The notes: generated by a model from the sequence alone, not told the origin. A stretch of DNA of 41,742 nucleotides from Betaproteobacteria bacterium (GCA_029863175.1 JAOTVX010000034.1:1-41742), one strand, 5' to 3'. Shown: positions 28,340 to 38,025, numbered from the stretch's first letter. A program made the numbers and translations.

Positions 28340-29766
28340 GACACAAGGTCAAGCATGTGCACTTCGTGGGAATAGGCGGCGCCGGGATGTGCGGCATCGC
28401 CGAGGTGCTGCTCAACCTGGGTTACGTGGTGAGCGGCTCGGATCTTGCCGATAACGCGGTGACGCGCCGCTTGCGAGGGCTCGGCGCCCAAATCCGCAGC
28501 GGTCACGCCGCAGAGCATGTCGCGGGGGCCGACGCTGTTGTGATCTCGAGCGCTGTTCGGGACGACAACCCCGAGGTCGTGGCCGCGCGTGGCGCGAAGA
28601 TCCCAGTGGTTCCGCGGGCGCTCATGCTCGCCGAATTGATGCGCCTGAAACGGGGAATCGCCGTGGCCGGTACCCATGGCAAGACCACCACGACCAGTCT
28701 CGTCGCGAGCGTGCTCGCAGAAGGCGGACTGGATCCCACCTTCGTGATCGGCGGCAGGCTCGAAGCGGCGGGAAGCAATGCCAAGCTCGGCGCCGGCGAA
28801 TTCATCGTGGCCGAAGCCGACGAATCCGATGCGTCATTCCTCTACCTGCAGCCAGTAGTTGCGGTGGTCACCAACATCGATGCTGACCATATGGAGACCT
28901 ATGACCACTCTCTAGACAAGCTGCGGCAGGCGTTCGTGGACTTCCTGCAGCGCCTCCCGTTCTACGGCGTGGCCGTGCTTTGCATCGACGACCCCAACGT
29001 CCGGACCATCCTGCCGCAACTCAGCAAGCCGGTCACTCCCTACGGGCTCTCTCCCGATGCGTATGTTCGGGCCGTGGACGTGACCGCGAGCGGTGGGCAG
29101 ATGCGGTTCCAGGTTGAGCGTTCCGACCCGGGTGGCCAGGCATCCCGCAACGGCAAGCTGGCGATTACGCTCAATCTTCCCGGCGCGCACAACGTGCGTA
29201 ATGCGCTCGCGGCGATTGCCGTGGGCCTGGAGCTGGGCGTGCCCGAGAAGAAAATCGCCCGGGCGCTTGCCGAGTTCAAGGGTGTGGGGCGGCGCTTCCA
29301 GCAGTTTGGAAAAGTACGGCTGCCGGGCGGTGGCAGCTTCACGCTGATTGACGATTACGGCCACCACCCTGCCGAAATGGCGGCGACGCTCGCCGCTGCA
29401 CGCGGCGCTTTCCCGAAGCGAAGAATTGTGCTCGCGTTCCAGCCCCACCGTTACACGCGCACCCGTGATTGCTTTGAGGACTTCGTCACCGCCCTCTCCA
29501 CGACGGACGCGCTCATTCTGACGGAGGTTTACCCGGCGGGTGAAGCGCCGATCGTGGCGGCCGACGGGCGGGCGCTGGCGCGGGCCGTGAGGGTGCAGGG
29601 CAAGGTCGAGCCGGTTTTTGTGGAAAAGGTTGCCGAGCTGCCGGCCGCGATCCTGGTGGCGGCGCGCGACGGCGACGTGGTGCTCACGATGGGCGCGGGT
29701 TCCATAGGCGGCGTTGCCGTACAACTCGCGAGCCGGGTGCGCAGTACGAATGGGGGGGCAGCATGA
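28336..29766 (+). CDS. murC: MurC, UDP-MurNAc-L-alanine ligase
   Basis: Adds the first amino acid, L-alanine, to UDP-MurNAc. The 476-residue protein has [18 protein letters not shown], the ATP loop [41 protein letters not shown] and [14 protein letters not shown] overlaps at both ends (murG and murB). Confidence 0.97.
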   Translation: MRHKVKHVHFVGIGGAGMCGIAEVLLNLGYVVSGSDLADNAVTRRLRGLGAQIRSGHAAEHVAGADAVVISSAVRDDNPEVVAARGAKIPVVPRALMLAELMRLKRGIAVAGTHGKTTTTSLVASVLAEGGLDPTFVIGGRLEAAGSNAKLGAGEFIVAEADESDASFLYLQPVVAVVTNIDADHMETYDHSLDKLRQAFVDFLQRLPFYGVAVLCIDDPNVRTILPQLSKPVTPYGLSPDAYVRAVDVTASGGQMRFQVERSDPGGQASRNGKLAITLNLPGAHNVRNALAAIAVGLELGVPEKKIARALAEFKGVGRRFQQFGKVRLPGGGSFTLIDDYGHHPAEMAATLAAARGAFPKRRIVLAFQPHRYTRTRDCFEDFVTALSTTDALILTEVYPAGEAPIVAADGRALARAVRVQGKVEPVFVEKVAELPAAILVAARDGDVVLTMGAGSIGGVAVQLASRVRSTNGGAA

Positions 29767-30698
29767 ACATGGTGGACGCCGAGAAGCCGGTCGCAGAGGG
29801 CTTGCGCGGGGAACTCCGGCAGCGCGAACCGATGGCGCGCCACACGAGTTGGCGCGCCGGCGGCGCGGCGGACCAGGCCTATTTTCCGGCCGACCTTGCC
29901 GATCTTGCGGCCTTCCTCCGCGCCCTGCCGGCGAGCGAGCCGGTGCAAATGGTGGGCCTCGGCAGCAACCTGCTGGTGCGCGACCGGGGCTTGCGCGGCA
30001 CGGTAATCTTTACGCACTGGGCGCTGAGGGCGATCCGGGTCGGGCGCGTGGAAAGCGGGCACGGCGAGATCTACGCCGAAGCAGGAATCGCCAGCCCCAG
30101 AATCGCGCGCTTTGCGGCGATGCACGGCTTCAAGGGCGCGGAGTTTCTCGCGGGCATTCCGGGAACGGTGGGGGGCGCGCTTGCGATGAACGCCGGCGCC
30201 TTCGGTGGCGAGACCTGGAAGATCGTGGACCGGGCAGTGACGATCGACCGCAGCGGCACCCTGCGCGAGCGTTGGCCTGCGGACTACGAGATCGACTACC
30301 GCCACGCGCGCTTAGTCCTTCATTCTTCCGAAGAGTGGTTCGTTGCGGCAACCTTTCGCCTTCCGCGCGGCGATCGCCAGTCTTCGCGCCGCATCATCAA
30401 GGGCCTGCTACAGCAACGGCTGGCGACGCAGCCGCTCGAGCGGCCCAATGCGGGCTCGGTGTTTCGCAACCCCTCGGGGAGCGAGTACGCCGCGCACTTC
30501 ATCGAAGCGTGCGGACTGAAGGGGCACGAGATCGGCGGCGCGCAGATCTCGACCAAGCACGCGAATTTCATTGTCAACGCCGGCGGCGCAAGCGCTGCTG
30601 ATATCGAGGCGCTGATCGACCTGGCGGAGCGCAGCGTGAGTGAAAAATTCGGCATCACCCTCGTACGGGAGGTGCGCATTGTGGGTGAACGGTGGTGA
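29763..30698 (+). CDS. murB: MurB, UDP-N-acetylenolpyruvoylglucosamine reductase
   Basis: FAD/NADPH enzyme that reduces enolpyruvyl-UDP-GlcNAc to UDP-MurNAc. The 311-residue protein has [16 protein letters not shown], the FAD-binding [14 protein letters not shown] and [18 protein letters not shown], the catalytic serine region NAGSVFRNP and the terminal glutamate in VREVRIVG. The absence of a long third-domain insertion suggests the compact type of MurB. Its TGA overlaps a GTG that is a duplicated copy of the ddlB start. Confidence 0.96.
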   Translation: MNMVDAEKPVAEGLRGELRQREPMARHTSWRAGGAADQAYFPADLADLAAFLRALPASEPVQMVGLGSNLLVRDRGLRGTVIFTHWALRAIRVGRVESGHGEIYAEAGIASPRIARFAAMHGFKGAEFLAGIPGTVGGALAMNAGAFGGETWKIVDRAVTIDRSGTLRERWPADYEIDYRHARLVLHSSEEWFVAATFRLPRGDRQSSRRIIKGLLQQRLATQPLERPNAGSVFRNPSGSEYAAHFIEACGLKGHEIGGAQISTKHANFIVNAGGASAADIEALIDLAERSVSEKFGITLVREVRIVGERW

Positions 30699-30732
30699 GC
30701 AAGTTTGGGAAGGTTGCGGTCCTGATGGGCGG
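30695..30732 (+). repeat. 38-bp direct repeat, upstream copy (partner at 30827-30864)
   Basis: The two copies differ at one position (a C versus G in the unit GCGGT[C/G]CTGATGG) and are 132 bp apart, start to start. The downstream copy is the true ddlB 5' end. Between them lies a 94-bp segment (30733-30826) that contains the palindrome GGGGCCCC and is unlike either neighbour gene. Confidence 0.93.
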
Positions 30733-30826
30733 GGACGCCGGAGGGCGGAAGAGGGGCCCCTTTGGGGATCTGACCCTGGAGGCGCACACGGCCGCCCAAG
30801 GGATGACTTGCAACGGGGCGAGGTGA
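30695..30826 (+). CDS. Doubtful 43-codon mini-ORF from a duplicated ddlB 5' end
   Basis: A GTG at 30695 overlaps the murB stop (GTGA). It opens a frame whose first 12 residues equal the start of DdlB ([12 protein letters not shown]), then continues for 31 unrelated residues. It stops with TGA at 30824-30826, directly against the real ddlB GTG at 30827. The geometry allows coupled translation murB to mini-ORF to ddlB. Whether it makes a functional peptide is unknown; it may be only a scar that is tolerated because it keeps coupling. Confidence 0.35.
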   Translation: MSKFGKVAVLMGGDAGGRKRGPFGDLTLEAHTAAQGMTCNGAR

Positions 30827-31738
30827 GTGAGCAAGTTTGGGAAGGTTGCGGTGCTGATGGGCGGCCGATCCGCCGAACGCGAGATCTCGCTCAAGAGCGG
30901 GGCGATGGTGCTCGCCGCCCTGAAGAGGAGCGGTGTGGACGCCCATGCCTTCGATCCGCGCGACCAGCGGCTGGAAGAGCTCGCCGCGGGAAAATTCGAG
31001 CGCGCCTTTATCGCATTGCACGGCCGTTTCGGCGAAGACGGAACGGTGCAGGGCGCGCTCGAGTATCTCGGCATCCCCTACACGGGGAGCGGCGTCATGG
31101 CGAGCGCGCTCGCGATGGACAAGTGGCGCACCAAGCTTCTGTGGCATGCAGGGGGAATGCCAACACCGGCCTATGAGCTGCTCACACCGCAGAGCGATCG
31201 CGCGCAGGTGGCGACCCGCCTGGGGCTGCCGCTGATGGTAAAGCCGGCCAGCGAAGGCTCGTCCATTGGGATGACCAAGGTCACCTCGGTCGAGGCGCTC
31301 GGCGCAGCGTACGAGCTCGCCGCCGGTTACGACAAGGCAGTGATCGCCGAAGCCTTCATTGAGGGCGTCGAGCTTACCGCAGGAATTCTTGGCGACGAGC
31401 CACTGCCATTGATACGCCTTGAGACGCCGCGGACGTTCTACGACTACGAGGCCAAGTACTTTGCCGATGACACGCGCTATACCTGCCCTTGCGGGTTGCC
31501 GGAGAGCCAGGAGCAACGCGTGCGGCAAGTGGCCTTCGCCGCTTTCGAATTGCTGGGCTGCGGTGGCTGGGGACGCGTCGACCTGATGCTGGACCGCGCG
31601 GGCGATCCCTACTTGCTCGAGGTCAACACTGTGCCGGGCATGACCGACCACAGCCTGGTGCCGATGGCGGCTCGCGCCAAAGGAATATCGTTTGAAGATT
31701 TGTGCGTACGGATATTGGAGTCGGCGCATGTGGGTTAA
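30827..31738 (+). CDS. ddlB: DdlB, D-alanine-D-alanine ligase
   Basis: Joins two D-alanines for MurF. The 303-residue ATP-grasp enzyme has [90 protein letters not shown] and SLVPMAA. GTG start at 30827 immediately after the mini-ORF stop; this copy, not the one at 30695, leads into the full enzyme. Confidence 0.96.
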   Translation: MSKFGKVAVLMGGRSAEREISLKSGAMVLAALKRSGVDAHAFDPRDQRLEELAAGKFERAFIALHGRFGEDGTVQGALEYLGIPYTGSGVMASALAMDKWRTKLLWHAGGMPTPAYELLTPQSDRAQVATRLGLPLMVKPASEGSSIGMTKVTSVEALGAAYELAAGYDKAVIAEAFIEGVELTAGILGDEPLPLIRLETPRTFYDYEAKYFADDTRYTCPCGLPESQEQRVRQVAFAAFELLGCGGWGRVDLMLDRAGDPYLLEVNTVPGMTDHSLVPMAARAKGISFEDLCVRILESAHVG

Positions 31739-31742
31739 GCCG

Positions 31743-31784
31743 CAACCTCGAACCCGGAACCCGGAACTCGGAACCCGAAACGGG
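31743..31784. repeat. Heptad array between ddlB and ftsQ
   Basis: Units CAACCTC, GAACCCG, GAACCCG, GAACTCG, GAACCCG, AAACGGG. It fills nearly the whole 53-bp gap and stops 7 bp before the ftsQ ATG. No inverted partner was seen. Confidence 0.85.
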
Positions 31785-31791
31785 CGAAGCG

Positions 31792-32532
31792 ATGTGGGAT
31801 AGACCGGATATCCTCAATGCGGCCGCCAGCGCGCTCTACGGCCTTGCAGTGCTGCTCGCGCTCTTTGTGGCCGTAGCGTTCACGATCCAGCTCCCGATAT
31901 TTGCCCTGCGCGAAGTCCGGGTGGAAGTTGCGCCCACGCACGTCACGCGCGATCAGGTCGAGATCATCGTGCGGCGCGAGCTCAGGGGAAATTTTTTTAC
32001 CCTCGATCTGGACGCCATCCGAGCCGCCTTCGGGCGGCTGCCGTGGGTGCGAAATGTCGAACTGCGGCGGCGCTGGCCGGACCGGCTGGAGGTCACGTTC
32101 GAGGAGCACCTGCCGCTTGCGCGCTGGGCCACTGCCGCGCTGGTGAACACCCACGGCGAGCTCTTCGAAGCCGCCTACAGCAGGCCGCTGCCCGTGTTCG
32201 TCGGGCCCGCCGGCGCGGCCAAGGAAATGGCCATCCAATACGAGTACTTTCGCCGCGGACTCGCAGATATCAGGCAGCGGCCGGTGCGGGTGCAGGTGTC
32301 GCCGCGCCGAGCCTGGAAGCTCAAGCTCGAGAGTGGGCTGACGCTGGAGCTCGGCCGCGAGCAGATCGAAGCGCGCTTCGCCCGTTTCATCGCGGCGTAC
32401 GACCGCGCCGTGGCGCCGCTGGAGCAGCGCATCGAATACGTGGACCTGCGCTATGCGAACGGATTTGCGGTGCGCATTCCCGAGGCGGGGTCTAACGACC
32501 CGGAACCCAAGCGTGGACGCAAGACAGGATAG
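31792..32532 (+). CDS. ftsQ: FtsQ, divisome assembly protein
   Basis: A bitopic inner-membrane protein that recruits FtsB/FtsL. The 246-residue protein has a short cytoplasmic tail, a membrane helix (about 17-36), a POTRA domain beginning IFALREVRVEVAPTHVTRDQ, then LPWVRNVELRRRWPDRLEVTFEEH and a C-terminal beta domain with YVDLRYANGFAVRIP. The start at 31792 is chosen; an in-frame ATG at 31702 lies in ddlB and would read through the heptad array. Confidence 0.94.
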   Translation: MWDRPDILNAAASALYGLAVLLALFVAVAFTIQLPIFALREVRVEVAPTHVTRDQVEIIVRRELRGNFFTLDLDAIRAAFGRLPWVRNVELRRRWPDRLEVTFEEHLPLARWATAALVNTHGELFEAAYSRPLPVFVGPAGAAKEMAIQYEYFRRGLADIRQRPVRVQVSPRRAWKLKLESGLTLELGREQIEARFARFIAAYDRAVAPLEQRIEYVDLRYANGFAVRIPEAGSNDPEPKRGRKTG

Positions 32533-32550
32533 GGGGCCGGGGAAGCGCTC

Positions 32551-33789
32551 ATGAGCAAGCCGAGAGACAACAAGAAACTGATGGTGGGGCTCGACATCGG
32601 GACGTCCAAGATCGTCGCGATCGTCGCAGAGCTTAAGCCCGAGGGCGGGTTCGAAATCATCGGCATGGGACAGCACCCGTCGCGCGGGCTCAAGAAAGGT
32701 GTCGTGGTCAACATCGAGACAACGGTCAACGCCATTCAGCGCGCGCTGGAGGAGGCCGAGCTCATGGCTGACTGCAAGATTCGCGAGGTCTACACCGGAA
32801 TCGCCGGCAGCCATGTCCGCAGCTTCAACTCGCAGGGCATGGTGCCGGTGAAGGACAAGGAGGTTGCTCAGCCGGACATCGAGCGCGTCATCGATACCGC
32901 GCGAGCAGTGCAGATCCCGAACGACCAGCAGATCCTGCACGTGCTCAACCAGGAATTCATCATCGACGGGCAAGAGGATGTGCGCGAGCCGCTTGGCATG
33001 AGCGGGGTGCGGCTGGAGGTCAAGGTGCACATCGTGACCGGCGCGGTGTCCGCCGCGCAGAACATCGTAAAGTGCGTGCGCCGCTGTGGCCTGGAGGTGC
33101 GCGACCTCATCCTGCAGCCGCTCGCTTCCGCGCTGGCCGTCATCTCCGAGGACGAGAAGGATCTCGGCGTGGCTCTCATGGACATCGGCGGCGGGACGAC
33201 CGATCTCATCGTGTTCACGCACGGAGCGATTCGCCATACCGCGGTGATACCGATCGCGGGCGACCAGATTACCAACGACATCGCGATGGCCCTGCGCACG
33301 CCGACCAAGGATGCGGAAGAAATAAAGGAACGTTACGGGTGCGCGCTGTCCCAGCTCGCCGACCCCCAGGACATGGTCGAGGTGCCGGGGCTTGGCGACC
33401 GAGAGCCGCGCCAGCTCTCGCGCAAGACGCTCTCGGAAGTGATCGAGCCCCGCGTCGAGGAACTCTACTCGCTAGTGCAATCGGAGCTGCGCCGTAGCGG
33501 CTACGAGGAGTTGCTTTCGGCGGGTGTGGTGATCACCGGGGGTTCGGGCGTAATGCAGGGGATGATTGAGCTCGGCGAGGAGCTCTTCCACATGCCGGTG
33601 CGCGTCGGGCATCCGGCCTATGGCGGAACGTTGGCGGAATACGTGCGCCATCCGCGATTTTCGACTGGCGTTGGCCTGCTGCTGGCGGGTCTCGAGCAGC
33701 ACCGGCAGAAGGAGGTGGCGCGCATGAACATCAACTCGTTCCAGCAGACTCTGGAAAGGATGAAATCGTGGTTTGCGGGGAATTTCTAG
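32551..33789 (+). CDS. ftsA: FtsA, actin-like FtsZ membrane anchor
   Basis: Tethers FtsZ filaments to the membrane and recruits later divisome proteins. The 412-residue protein has the actin-fold motifs VGLDIGTSKIVAIVAE (phosphate 1), MDIGGGTTDLIVFTHG (phosphate 2) and VVITGGSGVMQGM (adenosine). It ends in an amphipathic helix (LERMKSWFAGNF) that acts as the membrane-targeting sequence. Followed by ftsZ after 76 nt. Confidence 0.97.
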   Translation: MSKPRDNKKLMVGLDIGTSKIVAIVAELKPEGGFEIIGMGQHPSRGLKKGVVVNIETTVNAIQRALEEAELMADCKIREVYTGIAGSHVRSFNSQGMVPVKDKEVAQPDIERVIDTARAVQIPNDQQILHVLNQEFIIDGQEDVREPLGMSGVRLEVKVHIVTGAVSAAQNIVKCVRRCGLEVRDLILQPLASALAVISEDEKDLGVALMDIGGGTTDLIVFTHGAIRHTAVIPIAGDQITNDIAMALRTPTKDAEEIKERYGCALSQLADPQDMVEVPGLGDREPRQLSRKTLSEVIEPRVEELYSLVQSELRRSGYEELLSAGVVITGGSGVMQGMIELGEELFHMPVRVGHPAYGGTLAEYVRHPRFSTGVGLLLAGLEQHRQKEVARMNINSFQQTLERMKSWFAGNF

Positions 33790-33865
33790 AAAAAAGAGGG
33801 CATTCGGTATCCGTGAAGTATCGGTTTGGCCGTTCTTAGTCATTGACCAGTTGAAAGGAGCCTCA

Positions 33866-35029
33866 ATGTTTGAAATCGTGGATTCTCAAGCGCAGGAAGC
33901 GGTGATCAAGGTAATCGGCGTGGGTGGCTGCGGCGGCAACGCGGTTGACCACATGATGGTGCGGGGCGTGAAGGGGGTCGAGTTCATTTCGGCCAATACC
34001 GACGTGCAGGCGCTCAAGCGCACGCAAGCGAAAGTGCAATTGCAGCTCGGCACCCATATCACCAAAGGGCTAGGCGCCGGTGCGAACCCGGAAGTCGGGC
34101 GGCAGTCGGCCTTGGAAGACCGCGAGCGCGTCGCGGAGACGATTGCGGGCGCCGACATGCTTTTCGTTACCGCGGGAATGGGAGGCGGCACCGGCACCGG
34201 CGCCGCACCGGTCGTCGCCGAGATCGCCAAGGAGCTCGGCATTCTCACGGTGGCGGTGGTCACCAAGCCGTTCGGCTTCGAGGGCAAGCGCAAGCGCATC
34301 GCGCTTGAGGGGCTCGAGCAGCTCGAGGAGTACGTCGACTCACTGATCGTGATACCCAACGACAAGCTGATGCAGGTGCTCGGAAACAAGGTGACGCTGC
34401 ACGAGGCATTCAGGGCGGCAAACGAGGTTCTGCACGGCGCCGTTGCCGGAATCGCGGAAATCATCAGTTGTCCGGGCATGATCAACGTCGACTTTGCCGA
34501 CGTGCGCACGGTCATGGCGGAGATGGGAATGGCGATGATGGGCTCGGCCAAGTCTGCCGGACCCGATCGGGCGCGGCTGGCGGCGGAGCAGGCGGTGGCG
34601 TGCCCGCTGCTCGAGGACATCAATATCGCCGACGCGCACGGCGTGCTCGTCAACATCTCGGCGAGTCAGGAGTCCTTCCAGCTCCAGGAACTCTACGACG
34701 TGATGGAGACCATCGGGTCCTTCGCGGCCGATGGCGCGCACAAGATCGTGGGCACCGTGTACGACGAGGCGCTGGATGATGGCCTGCGCGTCACTATTGT
34801 GGCGACTGGGCTGGGCAAGCCGGCAATACGTGAGCAGCCGAAGCCGTTGACCGTCGTGACGACCAAGACCGGCACCGACAACCAGCCGCTCGAGGTGGAT
34901 TACGGCGCGCTCGAGATGCCCGCCGTTCTGCGCTCGAAGCGCAACCGCGATGCGACGATTGACGCGATGCGGCAGTCGGGTGTGGAGATGCTCGACATCC
35001 CGGCGTTTCTGCGGAAGCAGGCGGATTAG
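33866..35029 (+). CDS. ftsZ: FtsZ, tubulin-like cell division GTPase
   Basis: Forms the Z ring. The 387-residue protein has VGGCGGNAVDHM, the tubulin signature GGGTGTG, NVDFADVRTVM (the T7 loop that completes GTP hydrolysis in the neighbour subunit) and the C-terminal peptide LDIPAFLRKQAD that binds FtsA and ZipA. The ATG at 33866 has a strong AAAGGAG 5 nt upstream; the frame extends upstream to 33773 inside ftsA but is not conserved there. Confidence 0.98.
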   Translation: MFEIVDSQAQEAVIKVIGVGGCGGNAVDHMMVRGVKGVEFISANTDVQALKRTQAKVQLQLGTHITKGLGAGANPEVGRQSALEDRERVAETIAGADMLFVTAGMGGGTGTGAAPVVAEIAKELGILTVAVVTKPFGFEGKRKRIALEGLEQLEEYVDSLIVIPNDKLMQVLGNKVTLHEAFRAANEVLHGAVAGIAEIISCPGMINVDFADVRTVMAEMGMAMMGSAKSAGPDRARLAAEQAVACPLLEDINIADAHGVLVNISASQESFQLQELYDVMETIGSFAADGAHKIVGTVYDEALDDGLRVTIVATGLGKPAIREQPKPLTVVTTKTGTDNQPLEVDYGALEMPAVLRSKRNRDATIDAMRQSGVEMLDIPAFLRKQAD

Positions 35030-35252
35030 TCAAGATATTGTGACCCGAAGCGGGCACGCCGGACTCGGCATTCTCGAGTGTAAGGGCGGCGCGCAAGCGG
35101 CTGACGCGAGATGATTGACCACTTGACGTCGCGGTGGGGGCGGCGCCACCTTATCGCCGGGTGGGAATCCCACCAAAGAGCGCGCCCGGAGTCGTTATCG
35201 GGCACGCTAACTGTTGAAAGAGGAGGGCGAATCACGTTTGGTTACAATCTTT

Positions 35253-35282
35253 TTGCACGGCAACACAATGACATGCTAAGAT
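35253..35282 (+). promoter_or_regulatory. Candidate lpxC promoter
   Basis: TTGCAC (35253-35258), an 18-bp spacer and TAAGAT (35277-35282) lie about 40 nt before lpxC in the 291-bp ftsZ-lpxC gap. A second possible -10 (TACAAT, 35243-35248) lacks a well-spaced -35. The rest of the gap holds a small GGTGGG-AAT-CCCACC hairpin near 35160-35174 and no gene. Confidence 0.45.
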
Positions 35283-35320
35283 TAGCTCGATAACATTATG
35301 AAAAATCAGAGAGTTTTAAA

Positions 35321-36232
35321 TTGATCCATCAGCGCACGCTCAAGAATCTGATCCGGGCCACCGGTGTTGGTTTACACACCGGTGCGAAGGTGTACATGAC
35401 GCTGCGCCCGGCTCCGACGAATACCGGGATCATTTTTCGTCGTACTGACCTCGCCCAGCCGGTCGAGATCAAGGCCGCGCCGCACGCGGTGGGGGACACG
35501 CGGCTCTCTTCCTGTCTCGAGCAGGATGGCGTGCGGGTCTCGACCGTCGAGCACTTGATGTCCGCTTTCGCGGGCCTTGGCGTCGACAACGCGTACGTTG
35601 ATCTCTCGGCGCCGGAAGTGCCCATCATGGATGGCAGCGCCGGTCCTTTCGTGTTCCTACTGCAGTCGGCAGGCGTCGAAAAGCAGGGCGTGCCCAAGAA
35701 GTTCATCCGCGTGCTGAACTCGGTCGTGGTCGAAGAAGGGGAAAAATGGGTGCGACTGGAGCCGCACAATGGCTTCAAGCTGGCACTTAGCATCGACTTC
35801 GATCACCCGGTTTTCGACAAGATGCGGCAATCGGTCGCCGTTGATTTCTCGGATACCTCCTACATCAAGGAAGTCAGCCGCGCGCGCACCTTCGGCTTCA
35901 TGCAGGACGTCGAGACGATGCGCGGGCAAGGCCTCGCATTGGGCGGCAGCCTTGATAACGCGATCGTCATGGACGAGTACCGCGTGCTCAACACTGACGG
36001 GCTGCGCTACGAGGACGAGTTCGTCAAACACAAGGTCCTCGACGCCATCGGCGATCTTTATCTCCTCGGCCACCCATTGATCGGGGCGTTCTCCGGGCAT
36101 AAGTCGGGGCATGCGCTCAACAATCAGCTGCTGCGGCGCCTGCTGGAAGATCGCACGGCCTGGGAGTTCGCGAGCTTCGAGCGGGTGGAAGATGCGCCCG
36201 TGTTTCTCGCCTGGCAGCCACAGCCCGCCTAA
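35321..36232 (+). CDS. lpxC: LpxC, UDP-3-O-acyl-GlcNAc deacetylase
   Basis: Zinc enzyme catalysing the committed step of lipid A synthesis. The 303-residue protein starts like the family ([20 protein letters not shown]) from a TTG at 35321. Zinc ligands are expected at VEHLMSAF and in the [14 protein letters not shown] region; [15 protein letters not shown] carries the catalytic histidine. An ATG at 35298 is in another frame that stops at once. It ends the dcw cluster. Confidence 0.97.
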   Translation: MIHQRTLKNLIRATGVGLHTGAKVYMTLRPAPTNTGIIFRRTDLAQPVEIKAAPHAVGDTRLSSCLEQDGVRVSTVEHLMSAFAGLGVDNAYVDLSAPEVPIMDGSAGPFVFLLQSAGVEKQGVPKKFIRVLNSVVVEEGEKWVRLEPHNGFKLALSIDFDHPVFDKMRQSVAVDFSDTSYIKEVSRARTFGFMQDVETMRGQGLALGGSLDNAIVMDEYRVLNTDGLRYEDEFVKHKVLDAIGDLYLLGHPLIGAFSGHKSGHALNNQLLRRLLEDRTAWEFASFERVEDAPVFLAWQPQPA

Positions 36233-36257
36233 GCGCCGCCTATCTATCGCGCGCCGG

Positions 36258-36342
36258 GTTCAAAGTCCAAAGTTCCGAGTTCAAAGTTCCGGGGCTTCGC
36301 ACCGAACCTTGAACCTTGAACCTTGAACTTCGAACCTTGAAG
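36258..36342. repeat. Heptad inverted array pair after lpxC
   Basis: The left arm has GTTCAAA, GTCCAAA, GTTCCGA, GTTCAAA and GTTCCGG (36258-36292). The right arm has GAACCTT three times, GAACTTC, then GAACCTT (36304-36338). The arms can pair over about 35 bp with scattered mismatches and an 11-nt loop. It fills the gap to the small membrane protein gene. Confidence 0.9.
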
Positions 36343-36354
36343 TAGGCGTGATTC

Positions 36355-36540
36355 ATGCTGGTTCTGAGGCTGATCGGGATGTTGGTTCTGATTGCCCTGG
36401 TCGGCGCGTTGGCGCTCTACCTGTTTACCAAAAATCGGCGCTATCTCACATTCGCTTGGCGCGTATTTCAGTTCGGCTTGATCTTCTTGCTGGTTTTCGT
36501 GACGCTTTACGCACTCGAGCGGTTGGTGCTTGTGATCTGA
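36355..36540 (+). CDS. Small two-helix membrane protein of unknown function
   Basis: A 61-residue protein with two hydrophobic helices (about 3-24 and 37-59) separated by a basic, aromatic loop (FTKNRRYLTFAWRVF). It starts with ATG at 36355 and ends 7 nt before the convergent DUF721 gene. The clear membrane pattern and lack of overlap make it a probable real gene. I do not recognise a named family, and its function is unknown. Confidence 0.7.
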   Translation: MLVLRLIGMLVLIALVGALALYLFTKNRRYLTFAWRVFQFGLIFLLVFVTLYALERLVLVI

Positions 36541-36547
36541 CTGCGAT

Positions 36548-36997
36548 CTATTTCACACTGCGTTTATGGCGTTGCACCAAACGGGTCACGGCGTGCTTCA
36601 AGGGGGAGTCTTTCAAGGCGTGAGCCAGTCTCTCAAAATCGGCGATGGCGCGCGTATTCAACGCGCGCTTTCGTGAACTTTTTCCGGGCCCGATTTGTGG
36701 CATCGAAACTTGAACTTCTATACGAATTCCAGTAACCTGAAATTCGTGTGTTTGCAGATGTTCGAGCAAGCGCGGGGCGAGTTGCCGAAGCTTGGCGGCC
36801 GCGGCCGAATTATCCGCGGCAACATAAAGCGTTCCAGACCGGAGGCTCTTAACCCGGGTTGCGCTGGTGAGCGGGCGGGGAATTGCGTCGAGGACTGCAC
36901 GCTGTAGTTCGGCCAGGTGTTGCGCGCGCCGGGATAGGGCGCGAAGTTCACCGGATTGGAGAAGCAGATCACCGATCTTGTGAGCAGGCATGGACAT
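36548..36997 (-). CDS. DUF721/DciA-like protein
   Basis: A 149-residue protein of the DUF721 family. DciA members of this family load the replicative helicase DnaB in bacteria lacking DnaC. The conserved core is visible at about residues 45-95 (SLRSGTLYVAADNSAAAAKLRQLAPRLL), with the beta-rich strand IRIEVQV after it. A basic C-terminal tail follows. Convergent with the 61-residue gene and divergent from the M23 gene by 16 nt. The helicase-loader role is inferred from the family. Confidence 0.8.
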   Translation of the reverse strand: MSMPAHKIGDLLLQSGELRALSRRAQHLAELQRAVLDAIPRPLTSATRVKSLRSGTLYVAADNSAAAAKLRQLAPRLLEHLQTHEFQVTGIRIEVQVSMPQIGPGKSSRKRALNTRAIADFERLAHALKDSPLKHAVTRLVQRHKRSVK

Positions 36998-37013
36998 GCG
37001 GTAAGGGGAGAAA

Positions 37014-37952
37014 ATGAATGTTATTCTAGTTTCCGGAAAATTGGCCAGGGCGAAGACTTTCAGCCTGGGCCTGCCCCACTTTTTGCTGCTGGGCCTGGGC
37101 TTGGCCCTGACGGCCCTGATGCTGGCGGCGATACTCCATTACGTGGCGCTACGTTTTGCCGACGACGTCAAGCTGCCCTACGTCGAGTCCACCGTTTTGG
37201 CGGCGCAGGAGCGCCAATACGCCCTGCAGCAGCAACAACACGAAAAAGCCCAGTCCTACCTGCGCGCAAATCTCAATGCCATGGCGGTCAAGCTGGGCGA
37301 GATGCAGGCACAGCTGGTCCGACTGGACACCGTCGGCGAACGGCTCGCAAAGCTGGCGGGTATTAAGCCGCAGGACATGATGTTTGGCGAGCGGCCGGGT
37401 CGCGGCGGCGCCGTTTCAACGCTGCCCTCGCAGGACCTCTCGCTTGGCGATTTCACGCAGGAGCTTGAATTGCTCACGCGGCAAGTCGACGACCGCAGCG
37501 ACAAGCTCGGTATCCTGGAATCCCTGTTCACGGTCGACAGCGCCAATAAGAAGCTGATACCGACCATGCGGCCGGTCGAAGGTGGCTGGTATTCCTCCAA
37601 CTTTGGCTGGCGTATCGATCCGTTCACAGGGCAGCGCGCGTTCCACACGGGTATCGACGTGATGGCCGAGAAAGGAACGCCGATCTACGCGGCGGCCGGC
37701 GGCGTCGTGATCTTCTCTGGCCGGCACCGGCAGTATGGTAATATGATCGAAATCGACCACGGCAACGGCCTGATCACACGTTACGCGCACGCATCCAAGC
37801 TGCTGGTAAATGTCGGCGACCTGGTTGTGCGGGGAGTGCAGGTCGGCAAGGTCGGAAAGACGGGCCGCGCGACCGGCTCCCACTTGCACTTCGAGGTGCG
37901 GCGGCGTGGAGCCCCGGTGAACCCAAAGCGATTTTTGCGTTTGCCCGGCTGA
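37014..37952 (+). CDS. M23 family (LytM-type) peptidoglycan endopeptidase
   Basis: A 312-residue protein with an N-terminal membrane helix (about 22-44), a coiled-coil region (about 62-110) and a C-terminal LytM domain (about 200-310). Metal-site motifs are intact: FHTGIDV (HxxxD) and GSHLHFEVR (HxH), so it is probably an active endopeptidase rather than an EnvC/NlpD-like activator. Start ATG at 37014 preceded by GGGGAG. Position next to secA is typical of Betaproteobacteria. Confidence 0.92.
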   Translation: MNVILVSGKLARAKTFSLGLPHFLLLGLGLALTALMLAAILHYVALRFADDVKLPYVESTVLAAQERQYALQQQQHEKAQSYLRANLNAMAVKLGEMQAQLVRLDTVGERLAKLAGIKPQDMMFGERPGRGGAVSTLPSQDLSLGDFTQELELLTRQVDDRSDKLGILESLFTVDSANKKLIPTMRPVEGGWYSSNFGWRIDPFTGQRAFHTGIDVMAEKGTPIYAAAGGVVIFSGRHRQYGNMIEIDHGNGLITRYAHASKLLVNVGDLVVRGVQVGKVGKTGRATGSHLHFEVRRRGAPVNPKRFLRLPG

Positions 37953-37974
37953 CCGTTGAGAGACAGGAATTTCT

Positions 37975-38009
37975 AAGGGGGTGGGGTGAGTTTCCCCACC
38001 CCTTTTTGT
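37975..38009 (+). terminator. Rho-independent terminator-like hairpin before secA
   Basis: A 9-bp GC-rich stem, GGGGTGGGG / CCCCACCCC (37978-37986 and 37994-38002), with a 7-nt loop and a following TTTTTG tract. It ends only about 20 nt before the secA start. Confidence 0.9.
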
Positions 38010-38025
38010 TTAGCTTGCTGAGCGG

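Noticed and set aside
31702..31791. Upstream in-frame ATG extension of ftsQ
   Set aside because: Would start inside ddlB and translate the heptad array; the ATG at 31792 gives a normal FtsQ.
31735..33237. 500-codon minus-strand open frame across ftsQ and ftsA
   Set aside because: Antisense to two intact conserved genes; low-complexity His/Asp/Arg composition typical of antisense GC-rich frames.
35111..35293. 60-codon open frame between ftsZ and lpxC
   Set aside because: No conserved features; it covers the likely lpxC promoter and has no good ribosome binding site.
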